DNA of 64,000 nucleotides from Hymenobacter perfusus (GCF_003944765.1 NZ_RWIU01000002.1:186001-250000), one strand, 5' to 3'. Numbered from the stretch's first letter, positions 33,844 through 44,358 are shown. Notes: a model not told the origin generated them from the sequence alone. Program-made: numbers and translations.

Positions 33844-35883
33844 TCAAATGAAGGCGGTAGGCTCACCGCAATACGTGAGCGTGAGCTGGTGCATGGCCCG
33901 GGTGCAGGCCACGTACAGCATGCTCCGGTCGACCTCCGTTTTGTAGTTGCGGGCGGCGGCAAATGGCACGATGACGGCGTCAAACTCCAGCCCCTTGGCC
34001 AGGTGGGCCGTGGTGATGATAACGCCTTCCTTGAACTTGGTGGACTCATCGGTGAGTAGATACACGCCGGGTGCCTGTAGTGCTTCGTACACCTGCTCCG
34101 CCTGCCGGAGCGTTTTACAGATAATGCCCAGCGAGTGGCTGCCGGAGCCGGGAAAATCTGCTAGTAGCTGCCGGATGCCCTGCAGTTCCTCCGCTTTATT
34201 GCCGAAGCGCGCCACCGTAGGCTCCGGGCCGTGCCGTTCCAGCGGCAGAATGTTCGGGTTGGGTGTGATGCGCTGGGCAAAGGCGGTAATTTCCATGGTG
34301 GAGCGGTAGCTGCGGTAAAGCCGCACCACATCAGCCTGCGGAAACACCCGCTCAATGGTTTCGGCCGAGGACGCGCTGTACGGGTTTACCGTCTGGCTGA
34401 CGTCGCCGAGAATGGTTTTACGGCAGTGGAACAGGCGCGACAGCACGGCGTATTGCACCGGCGTGTAATCCTGCATTTCGTCGATCAGCAGATGCTTCAC
34501 GTGGTCGTAGCCAGGCAGGCCTTCCAGCCGGATGCGCAGGTAAATCAGGGCGAATACGTCGGCGTACTCCAGCGGCTGGCCCTGGTTGAACTTCAGCAGC
34601 TCGGGCCGCCCCAGCCAGCGGTAAAAGTCGCGGTAGAGTTCCGGCACGTTGTGCAGGCGGAACATGCGGGGCAGGGCTTCCCCGATGGTGCCTTTCTCCT
34701 GACCCGTGAGCTTGCGGCCCACCGCGTCGCGCACGTGGGCCCGCACGTCGTTGGCCACCAGCGCAAACCGTTTCAGCAGCGGCACCCGGTGGTAGGTTCG
34801 GAACTTCTGCTGAATGAAAGCGGCGGGCACCACCGTGCGGCCCACCCGCAGCTCCGTCACGGTGAAGTAGGTATTCTCAATGTGCAGCAGGTACTGGTTG
34901 AGCTGGCTCAGAAACTCAAACGATGACTTGAACCGGATGCGCTCAATGAAGGCCGCATCGTGGTGCTCCAGCAGAGCCGACACCTGGTCGAAAAACGTTT
35001 GGAACTGGTAGCGGTTTTCCAGCAGATCGGCAGCCAGCTCCTCCATGCCCATTTCCGGCAGGTGCTCCTCGCCCAGTTCGGGCAGCACGTTGGAAATGTA
35101 GTCGGCGAAGACCTTGTTGGGGGAGATAATGAGGAGGTCCTTGGCGGCAATGGTTTCGCGGTAGCGGTAGAGCAGAAACGCAATGCGGTGCAACGCAATG
35201 GAGGTTTTGCCCGAGCCGGCCACGCCCTGAATCACCATCACCGTGGCTTCCTCGTTGCGGATTACCGCGTTCTGGTCGCGCTGAATGGTGGCGACGATGT
35301 TCTTCATCTTATCGTCGGAGGACTTGGCCAGCTCCTGCTGCAGCACGTCGTCGTGAATGTTCACGTCGCTGTCGAGCAGAAACTCCAGGCGGCCGTCCCG
35401 GATTTTGTACTGCCGCTTCAGGTCGATATGGCCCTGCACCTTGCCCGAGGGGGTGGCGTACGACGCCTCACCCAGCTCGAAATCGTAGAACAAAGAGGAA
35501 ATGGGCGCGCGCCAGTCGTATACCAGGTTCTGGCGCTGCTGCTCATCAAAAAACGAATGCACCCCGATGTATACCGGCACGGCCGGCTGGTTTTTCGTCC
35601 CGAAATCGAGGCGGCCGAAGTAGGGCGACTGCACCAGCTTGAGCAGGCGCCGCTTCCGGGCTACTGCTCCTTCGCCCGTGAGTGCCATGCGGTTGATGGA
35701 CTGGTCGGCGGCCACCATATCGGCCTCATCCATACCCGACTGGTGCTCGTGGATGTACTCCTTTTTCTGGCGCAGCTCCGTGGAAAACTGCTTTACGGCG
35801 TCATCCACGCGGCGCACGGCCAGCGTGAGCTTCTCCTTGATTTCCTCCAGATATTCTCTCTCTTCTTGCTCGGTTGCGTTCAT
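33844..35883 (-). CDS. HelD-like superfamily I helicase/RNA polymerase recycling ATPase
   Basis: 679 residues from ATG 35883 (MNATEQEEREYLEEIKEKL). The N-terminal 110 residues are a coiled coil followed by the HelD-specific part YIGVHSFFDEQQRQNLVYDWRAPISSLFYD. Walker A is VIQGVAGSGKTSIALHR; Walker B is LLIDEMQDYTP; later motifs include ILGDVSQTVNPYSAS and VIITTAHLAKGLEFDAVIVPFA. HelD proteins remove RNA polymerase from stalled complexes using ATP; older annotations call them helicase IV-like. Cytoplasmic. The gene is single and divergent from the LLM gene. Family assignment is secure; the specific target is inferred from known members. Confidence 0.88.
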   Translation of the reverse strand: MNATEQEEREYLEEIKEKLTLAVRRVDDAVKQFSTELRQKKEYIHEHQSGMDEADMVAADQSINRMALTGEGAVARKRRLLKLVQSPYFGRLDFGTKNQPAVPVYIGVHSFFDEQQRQNLVYDWRAPISSLFYDFELGEASYATPSGKVQGHIDLKRQYKIRDGRLEFLLDSDVNIHDDVLQQELAKSSDDKMKNIVATIQRDQNAVIRNEEATVMVIQGVAGSGKTSIALHRIAFLLYRYRETIAAKDLLIISPNKVFADYISNVLPELGEEHLPEMGMEELAADLLENRYQFQTFFDQVSALLEHHDAAFIERIRFKSSFEFLSQLNQYLLHIENTYFTVTELRVGRTVVPAAFIQQKFRTYHRVPLLKRFALVANDVRAHVRDAVGRKLTGQEKGTIGEALPRMFRLHNVPELYRDFYRWLGRPELLKFNQGQPLEYADVFALIYLRIRLEGLPGYDHVKHLLIDEMQDYTPVQYAVLSRLFHCRKTILGDVSQTVNPYSASSAETIERVFPQADVVRLYRSYRSTMEITAFAQRITPNPNILPLERHGPEPTVARFGNKAEELQGIRQLLADFPGSGSHSLGIICKTLRQAEQVYEALQAPGVYLLTDESTKFKEGVIITTAHLAKGLEFDAVIVPFAAARNYKTEVDRSMLYVACTRAMHQLTLTYCGEPTAFI

Positions 35884-35943
35884 CACGGGCTGATTCTGAA
35901 AAACAGGCCACAAAGGTGCCATCAAATTCCGGGCTGCCGATGA

Positions 35944-36140
35944 ATCACGCATATTTTATCGGTTGCGTAGCGCGCTGCGAGGCAGGCCCGGTAAACCAGA
36001 CTGCGGAAGACCTGAAAAAGGGTGTTATCATCGTGGCGAAGCGGCGCATCTGCCGGCGGCGGGGCAACCGGCGGCGGCTTTGCCCGGTTGAAGCTCAGAT
36101 GCCTGGCTTCTGCGAAAGGCTAGCCAGAAGCCCTTTTTTC
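35944..36140 (+). promoter_or_regulatory. Structured leader with terminator before LLM gene (possible attenuator)
   Basis: About 200 bases between divergent genes. 36105-36112 and 36125-36132 (ggcttctg / cagaagcc) form a hairpin followed by cttttttc, ending 20 bases before the ATG at 36160. Just upstream, gcatctg (36046-36052) pairs with cagatgc (36096-36102), closing a loop that contains gggcaa / ttgccc. This is the layout of a transcription attenuator or riboswitch, but I recognise no known class. Confidence 0.4.
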
Positions 36141-36159
36141 ACCCACTGATTTATCTTAC

Positions 36160-37185
36160 ATGGAAGTCGGAATTGACAGCTTTGCCTCCCATCTGCTCCA
36201 GAACGGCGGCGACCTGCTGAGCGGCACGGAGGCCATGCGCCTGCTACTCGAACGGATTGAACGCGCCGATCAGGTTGGCCTCGACGTATTTGGCATCGGC
36301 GAGCACCACCGCGCCGAGTACCTTGATTCGGCTACGGCCGTGATTCTGGCGGCGGCGGCGGCTCGCACCCGGCGTATCCGCCTCACCAGTGCCGTCACGG
36401 TGCTGTCGGCCGCCGATCCGGTGCGCGTGTTTCAGGAGTTTGCCACGCTCGACCTGATTTCGCAGGGCCGGGCCGAAATGGTGGTGGGTCGGGGCTCTTC
36501 CACCGAAGCCTTCCCGCTCTTCGGCTTCAGTCTCAATGATTACGACGAGCTGTTTGCCGAAAAGCTGGAACTGCTGCTGGCCATCCGGGACACCGAGAAA
36601 ATCCGGTGGCAGGGCCGGTTCCGGCCGGCCCTCACGGGACAGGGCGTGTACCCGCGCCCGGCGCAGGCACAGCTACCCATCTGGCTGGGTGTGGGCGGCA
36701 CCCCCGAGTCGTTCGTGCGGGCCGGGGCACTGGGCCTGCCGCTGATGGTGGCTATCATCGGGGGGGATACTCACCGCTTTCGGCCCCTGCTCGACCTCTA
36801 CCGCGAGGCCGGCCGCCGGGCCGGGCACGCGCCCGAGCAGCTGAAAGTAGGCCTGCACTCTCTGGGCTACGTGGCGCCTACTACCGAGGAAGCGCTGAAT
36901 GATTTTGCGCCCGGCTACATCCAGACCTTCGGCCAGCGCGCCCGGGAGCGGGGCGGAATGGCTCCCACGCGGGCGCATGTAGCGGCGCAGGCCGGTCCGC
37001 TCGGTGCCCTGCTGGTGGGTAGCCCCGAGGAAGTAGCCGCCAAGATTCTGCGCCACAGCGAGGCGCTGGGCGGAATCTCCCGCGTGACGTTTCAGATGGA
37101 CGTAGCCGTGCTGCCGCACGAGAAAATTCTGCAGGCGACCGAGCTGATTGGCCGCCGGGTAGCCCCCCTGTTGCGCGGGGAATAA
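36160..37185 (+). CDS. LLM-class flavin-dependent oxidoreductase
   Basis: 341 residues with the bacterial luciferase-like TIM-barrel. Markers: MEVGIDSFASHLLQ, VFGIGEHHRAEYLDSATAVILAAAAART, IRLTSAVTVLSAADPVRVFQEFATLD, GRAEMVVGRGSSTEAFPLFGF and the LPIWLGVGGTPESFVRAGALGLPLM segment that contacts flavin phosphate. It should use FMN or F420 with a reduced cofactor; substrate unknown. The type with GEHH near residue 47 is common in single-gene oxidoreductases of this phylum. Its 5' leader contains an intrinsic terminator, so expression may be attenuated. A strong terminator follows. Confidence 0.88.
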   Translation: MEVGIDSFASHLLQNGGDLLSGTEAMRLLLERIERADQVGLDVFGIGEHHRAEYLDSATAVILAAAAARTRRIRLTSAVTVLSAADPVRVFQEFATLDLISQGRAEMVVGRGSSTEAFPLFGFSLNDYDELFAEKLELLLAIRDTEKIRWQGRFRPALTGQGVYPRPAQAQLPIWLGVGGTPESFVRAGALGLPLMVAIIGGDTHRFRPLLDLYREAGRRAGHAPEQLKVGLHSLGYVAPTTEEALNDFAPGYIQTFGQRARERGGMAPTRAHVAAQAGPLGALLVGSPEEVAAKILRHSEALGGISRVTFQMDVAVLPHEKILQATELIGRRVAPLLRGE

Positions 37186-37241
37186 CGTTGCCTGTAAGCT
37201 AGCGGGTTTCGATGGTTTGCTGCTGAAAAAAAGCCCGGATA

Positions 37242-37296
37242 AAAGCAGGCAGCCCAGTTGAGTCCGGTTTCGGTGCTCAGCTGGGCTGCCTGCTTT
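37242..37296 (+). terminator. Intrinsic terminator after LLM gene
   Basis: 21-base stem with one G-U pair (37242-37262 and 37276-37296, aaagcaggcagcccag... and inverse). It lies between the convergent LLM and copA genes and may serve both. Confidence 0.8.
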
Positions 37297-37365
37297 AGAT
37301 CCGGCCTGAACAGGGAAAGATAATACTCCCTGGAAAGGCTGTGAGAGAAGAAGCGGCGCTATACG

Positions 37366-39639
37366 CTAGTGTTTTGGAGGGGTGAAACCGCGCAACCGTA
37401 GCGAATTGGTCAGTACCGATACGGAGCTGAGGGCCATGGCCCCGGCCGCCAGCATAGGTGAAAGCAGCCAGCCGAAAACAGGATACAGCAGCCCTGCCGC
37501 AATGGGAATCCCCAGCGTGTTATACACAAACGCAAAAAACAGGTTCTGGCGAATGATGCGAATCGTCTGCCGGGAGAGCTGCAGAGCCGTTACAACGCCC
37601 TGCAGATCGGAGCGCATGAGGGTGATGCCGGCGGCAGCCATGGCTACGTCGGTGCCGCCACCCATAGCCAGCCCAACGTCGGCCCGGGCCAGGGCGGGCG
37701 CGTCGTTAATACCGTCGCCGACCATAGCCACGACGCGCCCCTCCGCCTGCAGGGCCTGTACTTTGCCGGCCTTGTCCGGGGGCAGTACCTCGGCAAAGTA
37801 GCGCGTGATGCCCACCTGTTTGGCTACCTGGGCGGCGGTTTGCGGGTTGTCGCCGGTCAGCAGGATGACTTCCAGCCCCATGGCCTGCAACTGCCGGATA
37901 GCCGCTGCCGAAGTTTCCCGCACGGTGTCGGCCACGCCAATCAGGCCGGCGGCCTTACCCGCCACGGCCACGTAAAGCACGGTTTTGGCCTGGGCCAATA
38001 GCGCCTCGGCCTGCTGGCGCACAGCCGATGAGAGAGTGATACCAGCCTCCGTAAACAGCCGGCCGTTACCGATGAGCACTGCCACTCCCTGCACCGTGGC
38101 AGCGGCCCCCTGGCCGGCCACGGCGCGAAATTCGCTGGCGGGTAGCGGGGTCACCTGCCGGGCTTCGGCGTAGCGCACTACGGCCTCGGCCAATGGGTGC
38201 TCACTTTGTCGTTCCACGGCTGCTACCAATGCCAGCAACTGGCTGGCATCCTGGCCGGGGGCAGGCACAAAATCCGTAACGGTAGGCTCGCCCCGGGTGA
38301 TGGTGCCGGTTTTATCGAGCAGTACGGTGGTTACTTGGTGCGCTTTTTCCAGCGCCTCGGCATTGCGGATAAGTACCCCGTATTCGGCCCCCTTACCGGT
38401 ACCCACCATAATAGCCGTGGGCGTTGCCAGCCCCAGCGCACAGGGGCAGGCAATGATGAGTACAGCCACAAAATTGACCAGCGCCAACGGTAGCCGCGTC
38501 TCGGCCGGGGCCAGTACAAACCAAAGCCCAAACGTGAGGATGGCAATAACCAACACCGTGGGCACGAAAACCGCACTAACCTTATCGGCCAGCCGCTGAA
38601 TGGGGGCGCGGCTGCCCTGGGCGTCTTCCACCAGCTGCACAATCCGGGCGAGCATGGTAGCGGAGCCTACTTGGGTAACGCGGAAGCGGAAAGAGCCGGT
38701 TTTGTTGAGCGTGGCCCCGAATACCGGGTCGCCGGCTCGTTTTTCCACCGGCAGGCTTTCTCCCGTCAGCATGGCTTCATCCACTGCCGAGTGGCCTTCC
38801 TCCATGATACCATCGGTGGCTACTTTCTCGCCAGGTCGCACCAGCACAAGGTCACCGGGCTGCACCTGTTCAATGGGCACATCTACTTCCTGGCCGCCGG
38901 GGCGCACCACGCGGGCCGTCCGGGCCTGCAGGCCCATCAGGGCTTTGATAGCGGCGGAAGTTTGCGTTTTGGCGCGCATCTCCAGCACCTTGCCCAGCAA
39001 AATCAGGGCAATGATGGTGGCGGTCGTATCGTAATATACTTCGGGCGACAGGCCCCGGCTGGTAAAGAAACCGGGTGCTATTGTGGCAGCCAGGCTGTAC
39101 AGGAAGGCGGCACCGGTGCCCACGGCAATAAGGGTATCCATGTTGGCGGCCCGGTGCCGGAAGCCGTTCCAGGCAGAGATGTAGAACTCGCGGCCGCTGT
39201 AGAGCAGCACCGGCAGCGTGAGCAGCAGCAGCAGGTAGTTGAGCACTGGCATATTCACGCGCGCCATCAGGGCCGGCCAGAGCATGAGCATACTCAGCGG
39301 CATAATGAGGAGGCTCAGCCCGGCCGCCAGCCAGAATCGGCGCTTCAGCTGCCCATACGCCTGTGCCTTTTGCTGATCAAGTTCCGCCTGACGGTCGGCG
39401 GCGCTGGTATCCGGAATTCGCTCGATAACGCCGTAGCCGGCCTGCACCACGGCCTGTTTCAGCGTGGCGGGACTGGTCTGGGCCGGCGAGTAGTCAATGG
39501 TTGCTTTTTCGGTGGCAAAATTCACCAGAGCCCGCTGCACGCCGGGCGTTCGGGCCAGCGACTTCTCCACAAAGGAAGCACAGGAGGCACAGGTCATGCC
39601 TTCGATATCGAGGGTTTCGGTCTTGGTAGCGGGTTCCAT
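37366..39639 (-). CDS. copA: Copper-translocating P1B-type ATPase
   Basis: 757 residues from ATG 39639 ([20 protein letters not shown]). One N-terminal heavy-metal domain with GMTCASC, then eight predicted membrane segments. Core motifs: the TGE actuator in [11 protein letters not shown], the membrane metal site [12 protein letters not shown], the phosphorylation site [13 protein letters not shown] in SEHPLAEAV, and [10 protein letters not shown]. The CPC motif plus the membrane-7/8 pattern ([15 protein letters not shown] and [15 protein letters not shown]) mark a Cu(I) exporter. It pumps copper from cytoplasm to periplasm. No copper-sensing regulator is next to it. A weak CAAAGG-type box lies about 60 bases upstream. 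Confidence 0.94.
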   Translation of the reverse strand: MEPATKTETLDIEGMTCASCASFVEKSLARTPGVQRALVNFATEKATIDYSPAQTSPATLKQAVVQAGYGVIERIPDTSAADRQAELDQQKAQAYGQLKRRFWLAAGLSLLIMPLSMLMLWPALMARVNMPVLNYLLLLLTLPVLLYSGREFYISAWNGFRHRAANMDTLIAVGTGAAFLYSLAATIAPGFFTSRGLSPEVYYDTTATIIALILLGKVLEMRAKTQTSAAIKALMGLQARTARVVRPGGQEVDVPIEQVQPGDLVLVRPGEKVATDGIMEEGHSAVDEAMLTGESLPVEKRAGDPVFGATLNKTGSFRFRVTQVGSATMLARIVQLVEDAQGSRAPIQRLADKVSAVFVPTVLVIAILTFGLWFVLAPAETRLPLALVNFVAVLIIACPCALGLATPTAIMVGTGKGAEYGVLIRNAEALEKAHQVTTVLLDKTGTITRGEPTVTDFVPAPGQDASQLLALVAAVERQSEHPLAEAVVRYAEARQVTPLPASEFRAVAGQGAAATVQGVAVLIGNGRLFTEAGITLSSAVRQQAEALLAQAKTVLYVAVAGKAAGLIGVADTVRETSAAAIRQLQAMGLEVILLTGDNPQTAAQVAKQVGITRYFAEVLPPDKAGKVQALQAEGRVVAMVGDGINDAPALARADVGLAMGGGTDVAMAAAGITLMRSDLQGVVTALQLSRQTIRIIRQNLFFAFVYNTLGIPIAAGLLYPVFGWLLSPMLAAGAMALSSVSVLTNSLRLRGFTPPKH

Positions 39640-39891
39640 ACAAGCAGGTGGCGCAGAGCGTAGCCGGTAAATATGCCGACCTAGGTAACGCACTCACAAA
39701 GGAACAAACCAGTAGGGCCGGAGTTGGTACGAAATCTTTCCGGAGAGTTGCATAATTCTTCCCGGGGCTCTTAAAAAGAGCGTATAGAACTCCGCTGGCA
39801 GCTTACTTCCAGTTGGCCCTGGGCTTCTTCCTGATTGGGTAGCCCAATCGAAAACACACCTGCCGTGTTGTGTCTGCCAGTGGTGTATCAG

Positions 39892-41058
39892 CTACGCCAG
39901 CCCGCGCGCAATGCCCAGTTCCAGCCCGCGCAGTTCAGCCAGCCCCCGTAGCCGCCCGATGGCCGAGTAGCCGGGATTGGTGCGCTTGTGGAGGTCGTCG
40001 AGCATCTGGTGGCCGTGGTCGGGGCGCATGGGCAGGCTGGTGTGGCGCTGGCGCATCAGCAGCACCAATTCCCGCAGCACGGCGTACATATCCACGTCGC
40101 CTTCCAGGTGGTTGGCCTCGTAGAAATTGCCAGCCGCGTCGCGCTGGGTGCTGCGCAGATGGAGGAAGTGGATACGTTCGGCAAACTGCTGCACCATGCG
40201 GGGCAGGTCGTTGTCGGGGCGCACGCCGAACGAGCCGGTGCAGAAGCACAGGCCGTTGCGCACCGATGGCACGGCGTCGGCCAGGGCCTGCACGTCGGCG
40301 GCGGTGCTCACCACGCGGGGCAGCCCGAGGATGGGGTAGGGCGGGTCGTCGGGGTGAATGGCGAGGTTGACGTCTACTTCCTCCGCTACCGGTACGATTT
40401 CGCGCAGAAACAGCACCAGATGCTCGCGCAGCCTAGCGGCATCTATGCCGGCGTAGGCGTCGAGGGCCTGCTGAAACTGCTGGAGCGTGAAGCTTGCCTC
40501 GGAGCCCGGCAGCCCGGCAATGATGTTGCGCTGCAGCTGCTGCCTCTCGTCGGCGCTCATGCTGGTCAGTCGGGCTTCGGCTTGGGCCAGCTCCTGCGCG
40601 GAATATTCGGCGCGGGCGCCGGGCCGTTGGAGCAGCAGCGCATCGAAGGCCACGAAGGCGGCGCGCTCGAAGCGCAGGGCACGGGAGCCGTCCTCCACCT
40701 CGTAGGCTAGGTCGGTGCGGGTCCAGTCGAGCACCGGCATGAAGTTGTAGGTGACGGTATGGATGCCGCACTCAGCCAGGTAGCGTAGCGTCTGCTGGTA
40801 GTTGCGGATGTAGCGCGAAAAGTCGCCGGTGCGGGTTTTGATGTGCTCATGCACCGGCACGCTTTCCACCACGCTCCAGGTCAGGCCCGCGGCGGCCACT
40901 TCCTGCTGGCGCTGCCGGATTTCGGCCACCGGCCATACCTCGCCATTCGGCACATGGTGCAGGGCCGACACCACATCGGTAGCGCCGGCTTGGCGGATAT
41001 CGGAGAGGCTAACCGGGTCGTTGGGGCCGTACCAGCGCCAGCTTTGGATCAGGGGCAT
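39892..41058 (-). CDS. uxuA: Mannonate dehydratase
   Basis: 388 residues, the standard length. It dehydrates D-mannonate to 2-keto-3-deoxygluconate in glucuronate catabolism. Start [21 protein letters not shown]; further motifs [91 protein letters not shown] and [14 protein letters not shown], carrying the Cys and His metal ligands. It is the last gene of the polysaccharide utilisation locus, directly downstream of a mannonate oxidoreductase-like gene, with a REP-like pair in the gap. Glucuronate isomerase (UxaC) and the KDG kinase are not in the window. Confidence 0.96.
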   Translation of the reverse strand: MPLIQSWRWYGPNDPVSLSDIRQAGATDVVSALHHVPNGEVWPVAEIRQRQQEVAAAGLTWSVVESVPVHEHIKTRTGDFSRYIRNYQQTLRYLAECGIHTVTYNFMPVLDWTRTDLAYEVEDGSRALRFERAAFVAFDALLLQRPGARAEYSAQELAQAEARLTSMSADERQQLQRNIIAGLPGSEASFTLQQFQQALDAYAGIDAARLREHLVLFLREIVPVAEEVDVNLAIHPDDPPYPILGLPRVVSTAADVQALADAVPSVRNGLCFCTGSFGVRPDNDLPRMVQQFAERIHFLHLRSTQRDAAGNFYEANHLEGDVDMYAVLRELVLLMRQRHTSLPMRPDHGHQMLDDLHKRTNPGYSAIGRLRGLAELRGLELGIARGLA

Positions 41059-41097
41059 TGTGTGAATTTGGGTAGTGAGATGTCGGGGTTATTTGAC

Positions 41098-41193
41098 CGT
41101 CATGCTGAGCTTGCCGAAGCATCTCTGCCTCTGGCTACTCAGTAAGTATGGCAACGCCAGCACGCGAGATGCTTCGGCAGGCTCAGCATGACG
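41098..41193. repeat. REP-like inverted pair between uxuB-like and uxuA genes
   Basis: Arms of 28 bases (41098-41125 and 41166-41193, cgtcatgctgagcttgccg... and inverse) pair with one mismatch. The 40-base spacer holds gcaacgccagcacgc, also seen in the repeat at 17290-17441. Confidence 0.8.
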
Positions 41194-41218
41194 TTCTGTT
41201 TTGCACTCATGCCACCCG

Positions 41219-42100
41219 CTACACCCCGCTGTACGCATTGAAGCCGCCGTCTACCATCACCGTTTCGCCGGTGACGAAGCGGGAGGCGTCGCTGAGCAGG
41301 TAGATGAGCGTGCCGGTGAGCTCCTCGGGCTGGCCGAAGCGCTGGTAGGGCGTGGCGGCAATGAACTTGCGGGCCCGGTCGGTGGGAGTGCCGTCGGGCT
41401 GCACGAGGAGGGCGCGGTTCTGCTCGGTCAGGAACACGCCGGGCGCAATGGCGTTCATGCGCAGGCCGCCGCCGTAGCGCAGGCCCAGCTCCACAGCCAT
41501 CCACTGGGTGTAGGCCTCCACGGCTTTCTTGGCCATGGTGTAGCCCAGCACCCGCGTGAGCGGCCGCTGCGCAGTCAGGCTTGATACGTTTACAATCGAG
41601 CCCTTGCCCTGCTCGGCCATCACGCGGCCAAACACGGTGGTGGGTATCACGGTGCCAAACAGGTTGAGGTCCACGGCGCGACGGGTGTCCTCGATGCTGA
41701 GGTCGAACACGTCCTGGTCGGGGGCGATGGTGGCGCCGGGCAGGTTGCCGCCGGCCGCGTTTACCAGCCCATCGATGCGGCCCCAGACCTGCATGATTTC
41801 GTCGCAGGCGGCCTGCATCTGGCCTTTGTCGAGCACATCGGCCAGCACCGACAGGGCCTCTCCGCCCACGGCCTCAATGGCGGCTACCCGCTCGGCGGCC
41901 CGGCCAGCGTCGCGGCCCAGAATGGCCACGCGGGCCCCGGCTTCGGCCACGGCCAACGACAGGGCCTCGCCCAGTACGCCGGTGGCCCCGGTGATGACGA
42001 CAACCTTGCCGTGCAGGGAAAACTGGTTGAGCGCAGACATGGGGTGGGCAGTGGATACGGGCGCAGCAGCCGGGGCCGGCGCGGAAGAAACAGGCGTCAT
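41219..42100 (-). CDS. uxuB: D-mannonate oxidoreductase, SDR type
   Basis: 293 residues from ATG 42100; an inner ATG at 42040 would give 273 residues and remove a Pro/Ala-rich lead, and either is possible. A short-chain dehydrogenase: cofactor loop ITGATGVLGEAL, LVNAAGGN, Ser in VNVSSLTAQ and the YTMAK catalytic pair. The C-terminal MVDGGFNAYSGV and the segment MNAIAPGVFLTEQNRALL closely match the Bacillus UxuB/YjmF type, which oxidises mannonate and reduces fructuronate with NAD(H). Position next to uxuA fits. It starts 8 bases past the GH3 stop, so it is part of the locus transcript. Confidence 0.87.
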   Translation of the reverse strand: MTPVSSAPAPAAAPVSTAHPMSALNQFSLHGKVVVITGATGVLGEALSLAVAEAGARVAILGRDAGRAAERVAAIEAVGGEALSVLADVLDKGQMQAACDEIMQVWGRIDGLVNAAGGNLPGATIAPDQDVFDLSIEDTRRAVDLNLFGTVIPTTVFGRVMAEQGKGSIVNVSSLTAQRPLTRVLGYTMAKKAVEAYTQWMAVELGLRYGGGLRMNAIAPGVFLTEQNRALLVQPDGTPTDRARKFIAATPYQRFGQPEELTGTLIYLLSDASRFVTGETVMVDGGFNAYSGV

Positions 42101-42108
42101 AGGATACG

Positions 42109-44358
42109 TTAGGGAAGGAGCGTGAGCCGGCTTTCGAGGCGGATATCGTCGGAGGCGGAACCGAGCATTACCTGGAACTCGCCGGGCTCGGCGGCCCATT
42201 GCAGCTGGCGGTTGTAGAAGGCCAGCTTGTCGGGCGTGAGGGTGAACGTGACGGTTTTGGTTTCGCCGGGGCGGAGGTTGAGTTTCTGGAAATCCTTGAG
42301 CTCCTTGAGCGGCCGGGCCACCGAAGCCACCAGGTCGCGCAGATACAGCTGCACCACTTCCTCGCCCGCTACTTTGCCGGTGTTCGTGACGGTGAGCTGC
42401 ACCTGTGTGCTTTGCCCCGCTGTCAGGCTGGCCTTGTCGATTTTCAGGCCATCATACTTGAACGTGGTGTAGCTCAGGCCGTGGCCGAAGGCGTAGCGCG
42501 GCGTGTTGGGCGCGTCGATGTAAGCTGATTTATAGCGGATGTCGCCGGGCTTCATGACGGGGCGGCCGGTGTTGTACTGCTGGTAGTTGAGCGGAATCTG
42601 GCCCATGTTGCGCGGAAACGTGCTGGGCAGCTTGCCGCCGGGGTTGTAGTCGCCGAACAGCACGTCGGCCAGGGCCGCGCCGCCCTCCGAGCCCGGAAAC
42701 CAGCCGTAGAGCACGGCGTCGGCCTGATCGGCAATGGCGTTGAAGATGAGCGGCCGGCCGGCCATCAGGACCACCACAATCGGCTTGCCGGTAGCTTTCA
42801 GAGCCTGAAACAGCTCTTCCTGCACGCCGGGCAAATGGATATCGGTGCGGGATTTGGCCTCGCCGCTCATGTCCCAGGTTTCGCCCACGGCCAGCACCAC
42901 CACGTCGGCGGTTTTAGCGGTTTCGATGGCGGCTGCAAAGCCGGTGCGGGAGCTGCCTTCCACCTCACAGCCCTTGGCGTAGCGGATTTGGGTGTTTTTG
43001 CCGGCCCGTTTGGTCAGGCCGTCGTGCAGGGACGTAATCTGGGTGGTGTCGGCCAGCACAATCCAACTGCCGGCCAGGTCGCGCTTGGCCTTGGCCAGCG
43101 GCCCAATGACGGCAATGCTGCGCGGCTGTGCCAGCGGCAGCGTGTTGTTGCGGTTTTCCAGCAGCACAATGGACTTGCGAGCTGCGTCGCGGGCGGCCAC
43201 GCAGTGCTGCGGGTCGTTGAGGACTTTCTTTTCGCGCTTCAGGTCCGAGAATTTGTAGGGGTCGTCGAACAAACCCAGCTCGAACTTCTTGCGCAGAATG
43301 CGGCGCACGGCGTCGTCCAGCTGCTTTTCGTCGGACTGGCCAGCTTTCACCAACTGCGCCAGCGTGGTGTGATAGGCGTCGCTTTCCATGTCCATGTCGG
43401 AGCCGGCGGCCAGGGCTTTCTGGGCGGCGTCGGCTTTGTCGCGGGCGTAGCCCCAGGGCACCATCTCGGCGATGCTGCCCCAGTCACTCACCACAAAGCC
43501 TGGGTAGTTCCACTGACCTTTCAGGATGTCGCGCTGCAGGTAGCTGCTGCCGGTGGCGGGCACGCCGTTCAGGGTGTTGAAGGAGTTCATGAAGGTGGCC
43601 ACGCCGGCATCGGCGGCGGCCTTGAAAGGCGGCAGGTATACTTCCCAGAGCTGCTGCTCACTCATATCCACCACGTTGTAGTCGCGGCCGGCCAGGGCGG
43701 CGCCGTAGGCCGCGAAGTGCTTGGCGCAGGCCATGATGGCATCGGTGCCGCCCAGCTTTTCGCCCTGGAAGCCCAGCACGCGGGCCCGCGCAATCTGGGA
43801 GCCGAGGTAGGTGTCTTCGCCGGCGCCTTCCATCACGCGGCCCCAGCGCGGGTCGCGCCCCACGTCCACCATCGGCGCAAACGTCCAGTGGATGCCGGAT
43901 GCCGACGCCTCGCGAGCCGCCACGTGCGCCGATTCGCGGATGGCGGCCATATCCCAGGAAGCCGCCTCGCCCAGCGGAATCGGGAAAACGGTCTGGTAAC
44001 CGTGAATCACGTCGAGCGAGAACAGTAGCGGAATCTTCAGCCTAGATTTCAGCGCTTCGGCCTGAATGGCGCGGGTGTCGGCCACGCCTTTCACGTTCAG
44101 CATGGAGCCCACTTGCCCGCTGCGGATGCTGTTGAGTAGGTCGGTTTTGCGGTTGCTGGCTGGGCCGGTTACCTCACGGCCGGAGTACTGGTTGAGCTGG
44201 CCGACTTTCTCTTCCAGCGTCATCTGCTGCAGCAAACCCGTGATGCGCTGCTCGATGGCGGCGGCATCAAGCGGCTTGGTTTTCTGGGCCGTTGCCGGGA
44301 GGGCAACCGTGAGCAGCAGCGTAGCAAGAAGCAAGGATCTGGAATTGGAAGAAATCAT
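42109..44358 (-). CDS. GH3 beta-glycosidase (BglX-like)
   Basis: 749 residues with signal peptide ending PATAQ. Domain order: GH3 TIM-barrel, GH3 alpha/beta sandwich and a C-terminal fibronectin III-like domain. The nucleophile is Asp292 in GFVVSDWGSIAEM. Other markers: LLFSLDVIHGYQTVFPIPLG, KHFAAYGAALAGRDYN, SYLQRDILKGQW and FGHGLSYTTFKYDGL. The length and layout are those of BglX-type periplasmic beta-glucosidases; in this locus with GH10 it may well act as beta-xylosidase. Substrate choice cannot be read here. It is the fourth glycosidase of the utilisation locus. Confidence 0.93.
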   Translation of the reverse strand: MISSNSRSLLLATLLLTVALPATAQKTKPLDAAAIEQRITGLLQQMTLEEKVGQLNQYSGREVTGPASNRKTDLLNSIRSGQVGSMLNVKGVADTRAIQAEALKSRLKIPLLFSLDVIHGYQTVFPIPLGEAASWDMAAIRESAHVAAREASASGIHWTFAPMVDVGRDPRWGRVMEGAGEDTYLGSQIARARVLGFQGEKLGGTDAIMACAKHFAAYGAALAGRDYNVVDMSEQQLWEVYLPPFKAAADAGVATFMNSFNTLNGVPATGSSYLQRDILKGQWNYPGFVVSDWGSIAEMVPWGYARDKADAAQKALAAGSDMDMESDAYHTTLAQLVKAGQSDEKQLDDAVRRILRKKFELGLFDDPYKFSDLKREKKVLNDPQHCVAARDAARKSIVLLENRNNTLPLAQPRSIAVIGPLAKAKRDLAGSWIVLADTTQITSLHDGLTKRAGKNTQIRYAKGCEVEGSSRTGFAAAIETAKTADVVVLAVGETWDMSGEAKSRTDIHLPGVQEELFQALKATGKPIVVVLMAGRPLIFNAIADQADAVLYGWFPGSEGGAALADVLFGDYNPGGKLPSTFPRNMGQIPLNYQQYNTGRPVMKPGDIRYKSAYIDAPNTPRYAFGHGLSYTTFKYDGLKIDKASLTAGQSTQVQLTVTNTGKVAGEEVVQLYLRDLVASVARPLKELKDFQKLNLRPGETKTVTFTLTPDKLAFYNRQLQWAAEPGEFQVMLGSASDDIRLESRLTLLP

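Noticed and set aside
35944..36140. Known SAM riboswitch before the LLM gene
   Set aside because: Only a short gcaacc word matches; the rest of the conserved SAM core is absent.
42835..44028. Plus-strand open frame of 397 codons opposite the GH3 gene
   Set aside because: Low-complexity Gly/Val/His-rich translation without motifs, lying wholly within a well supported GH3 gene.
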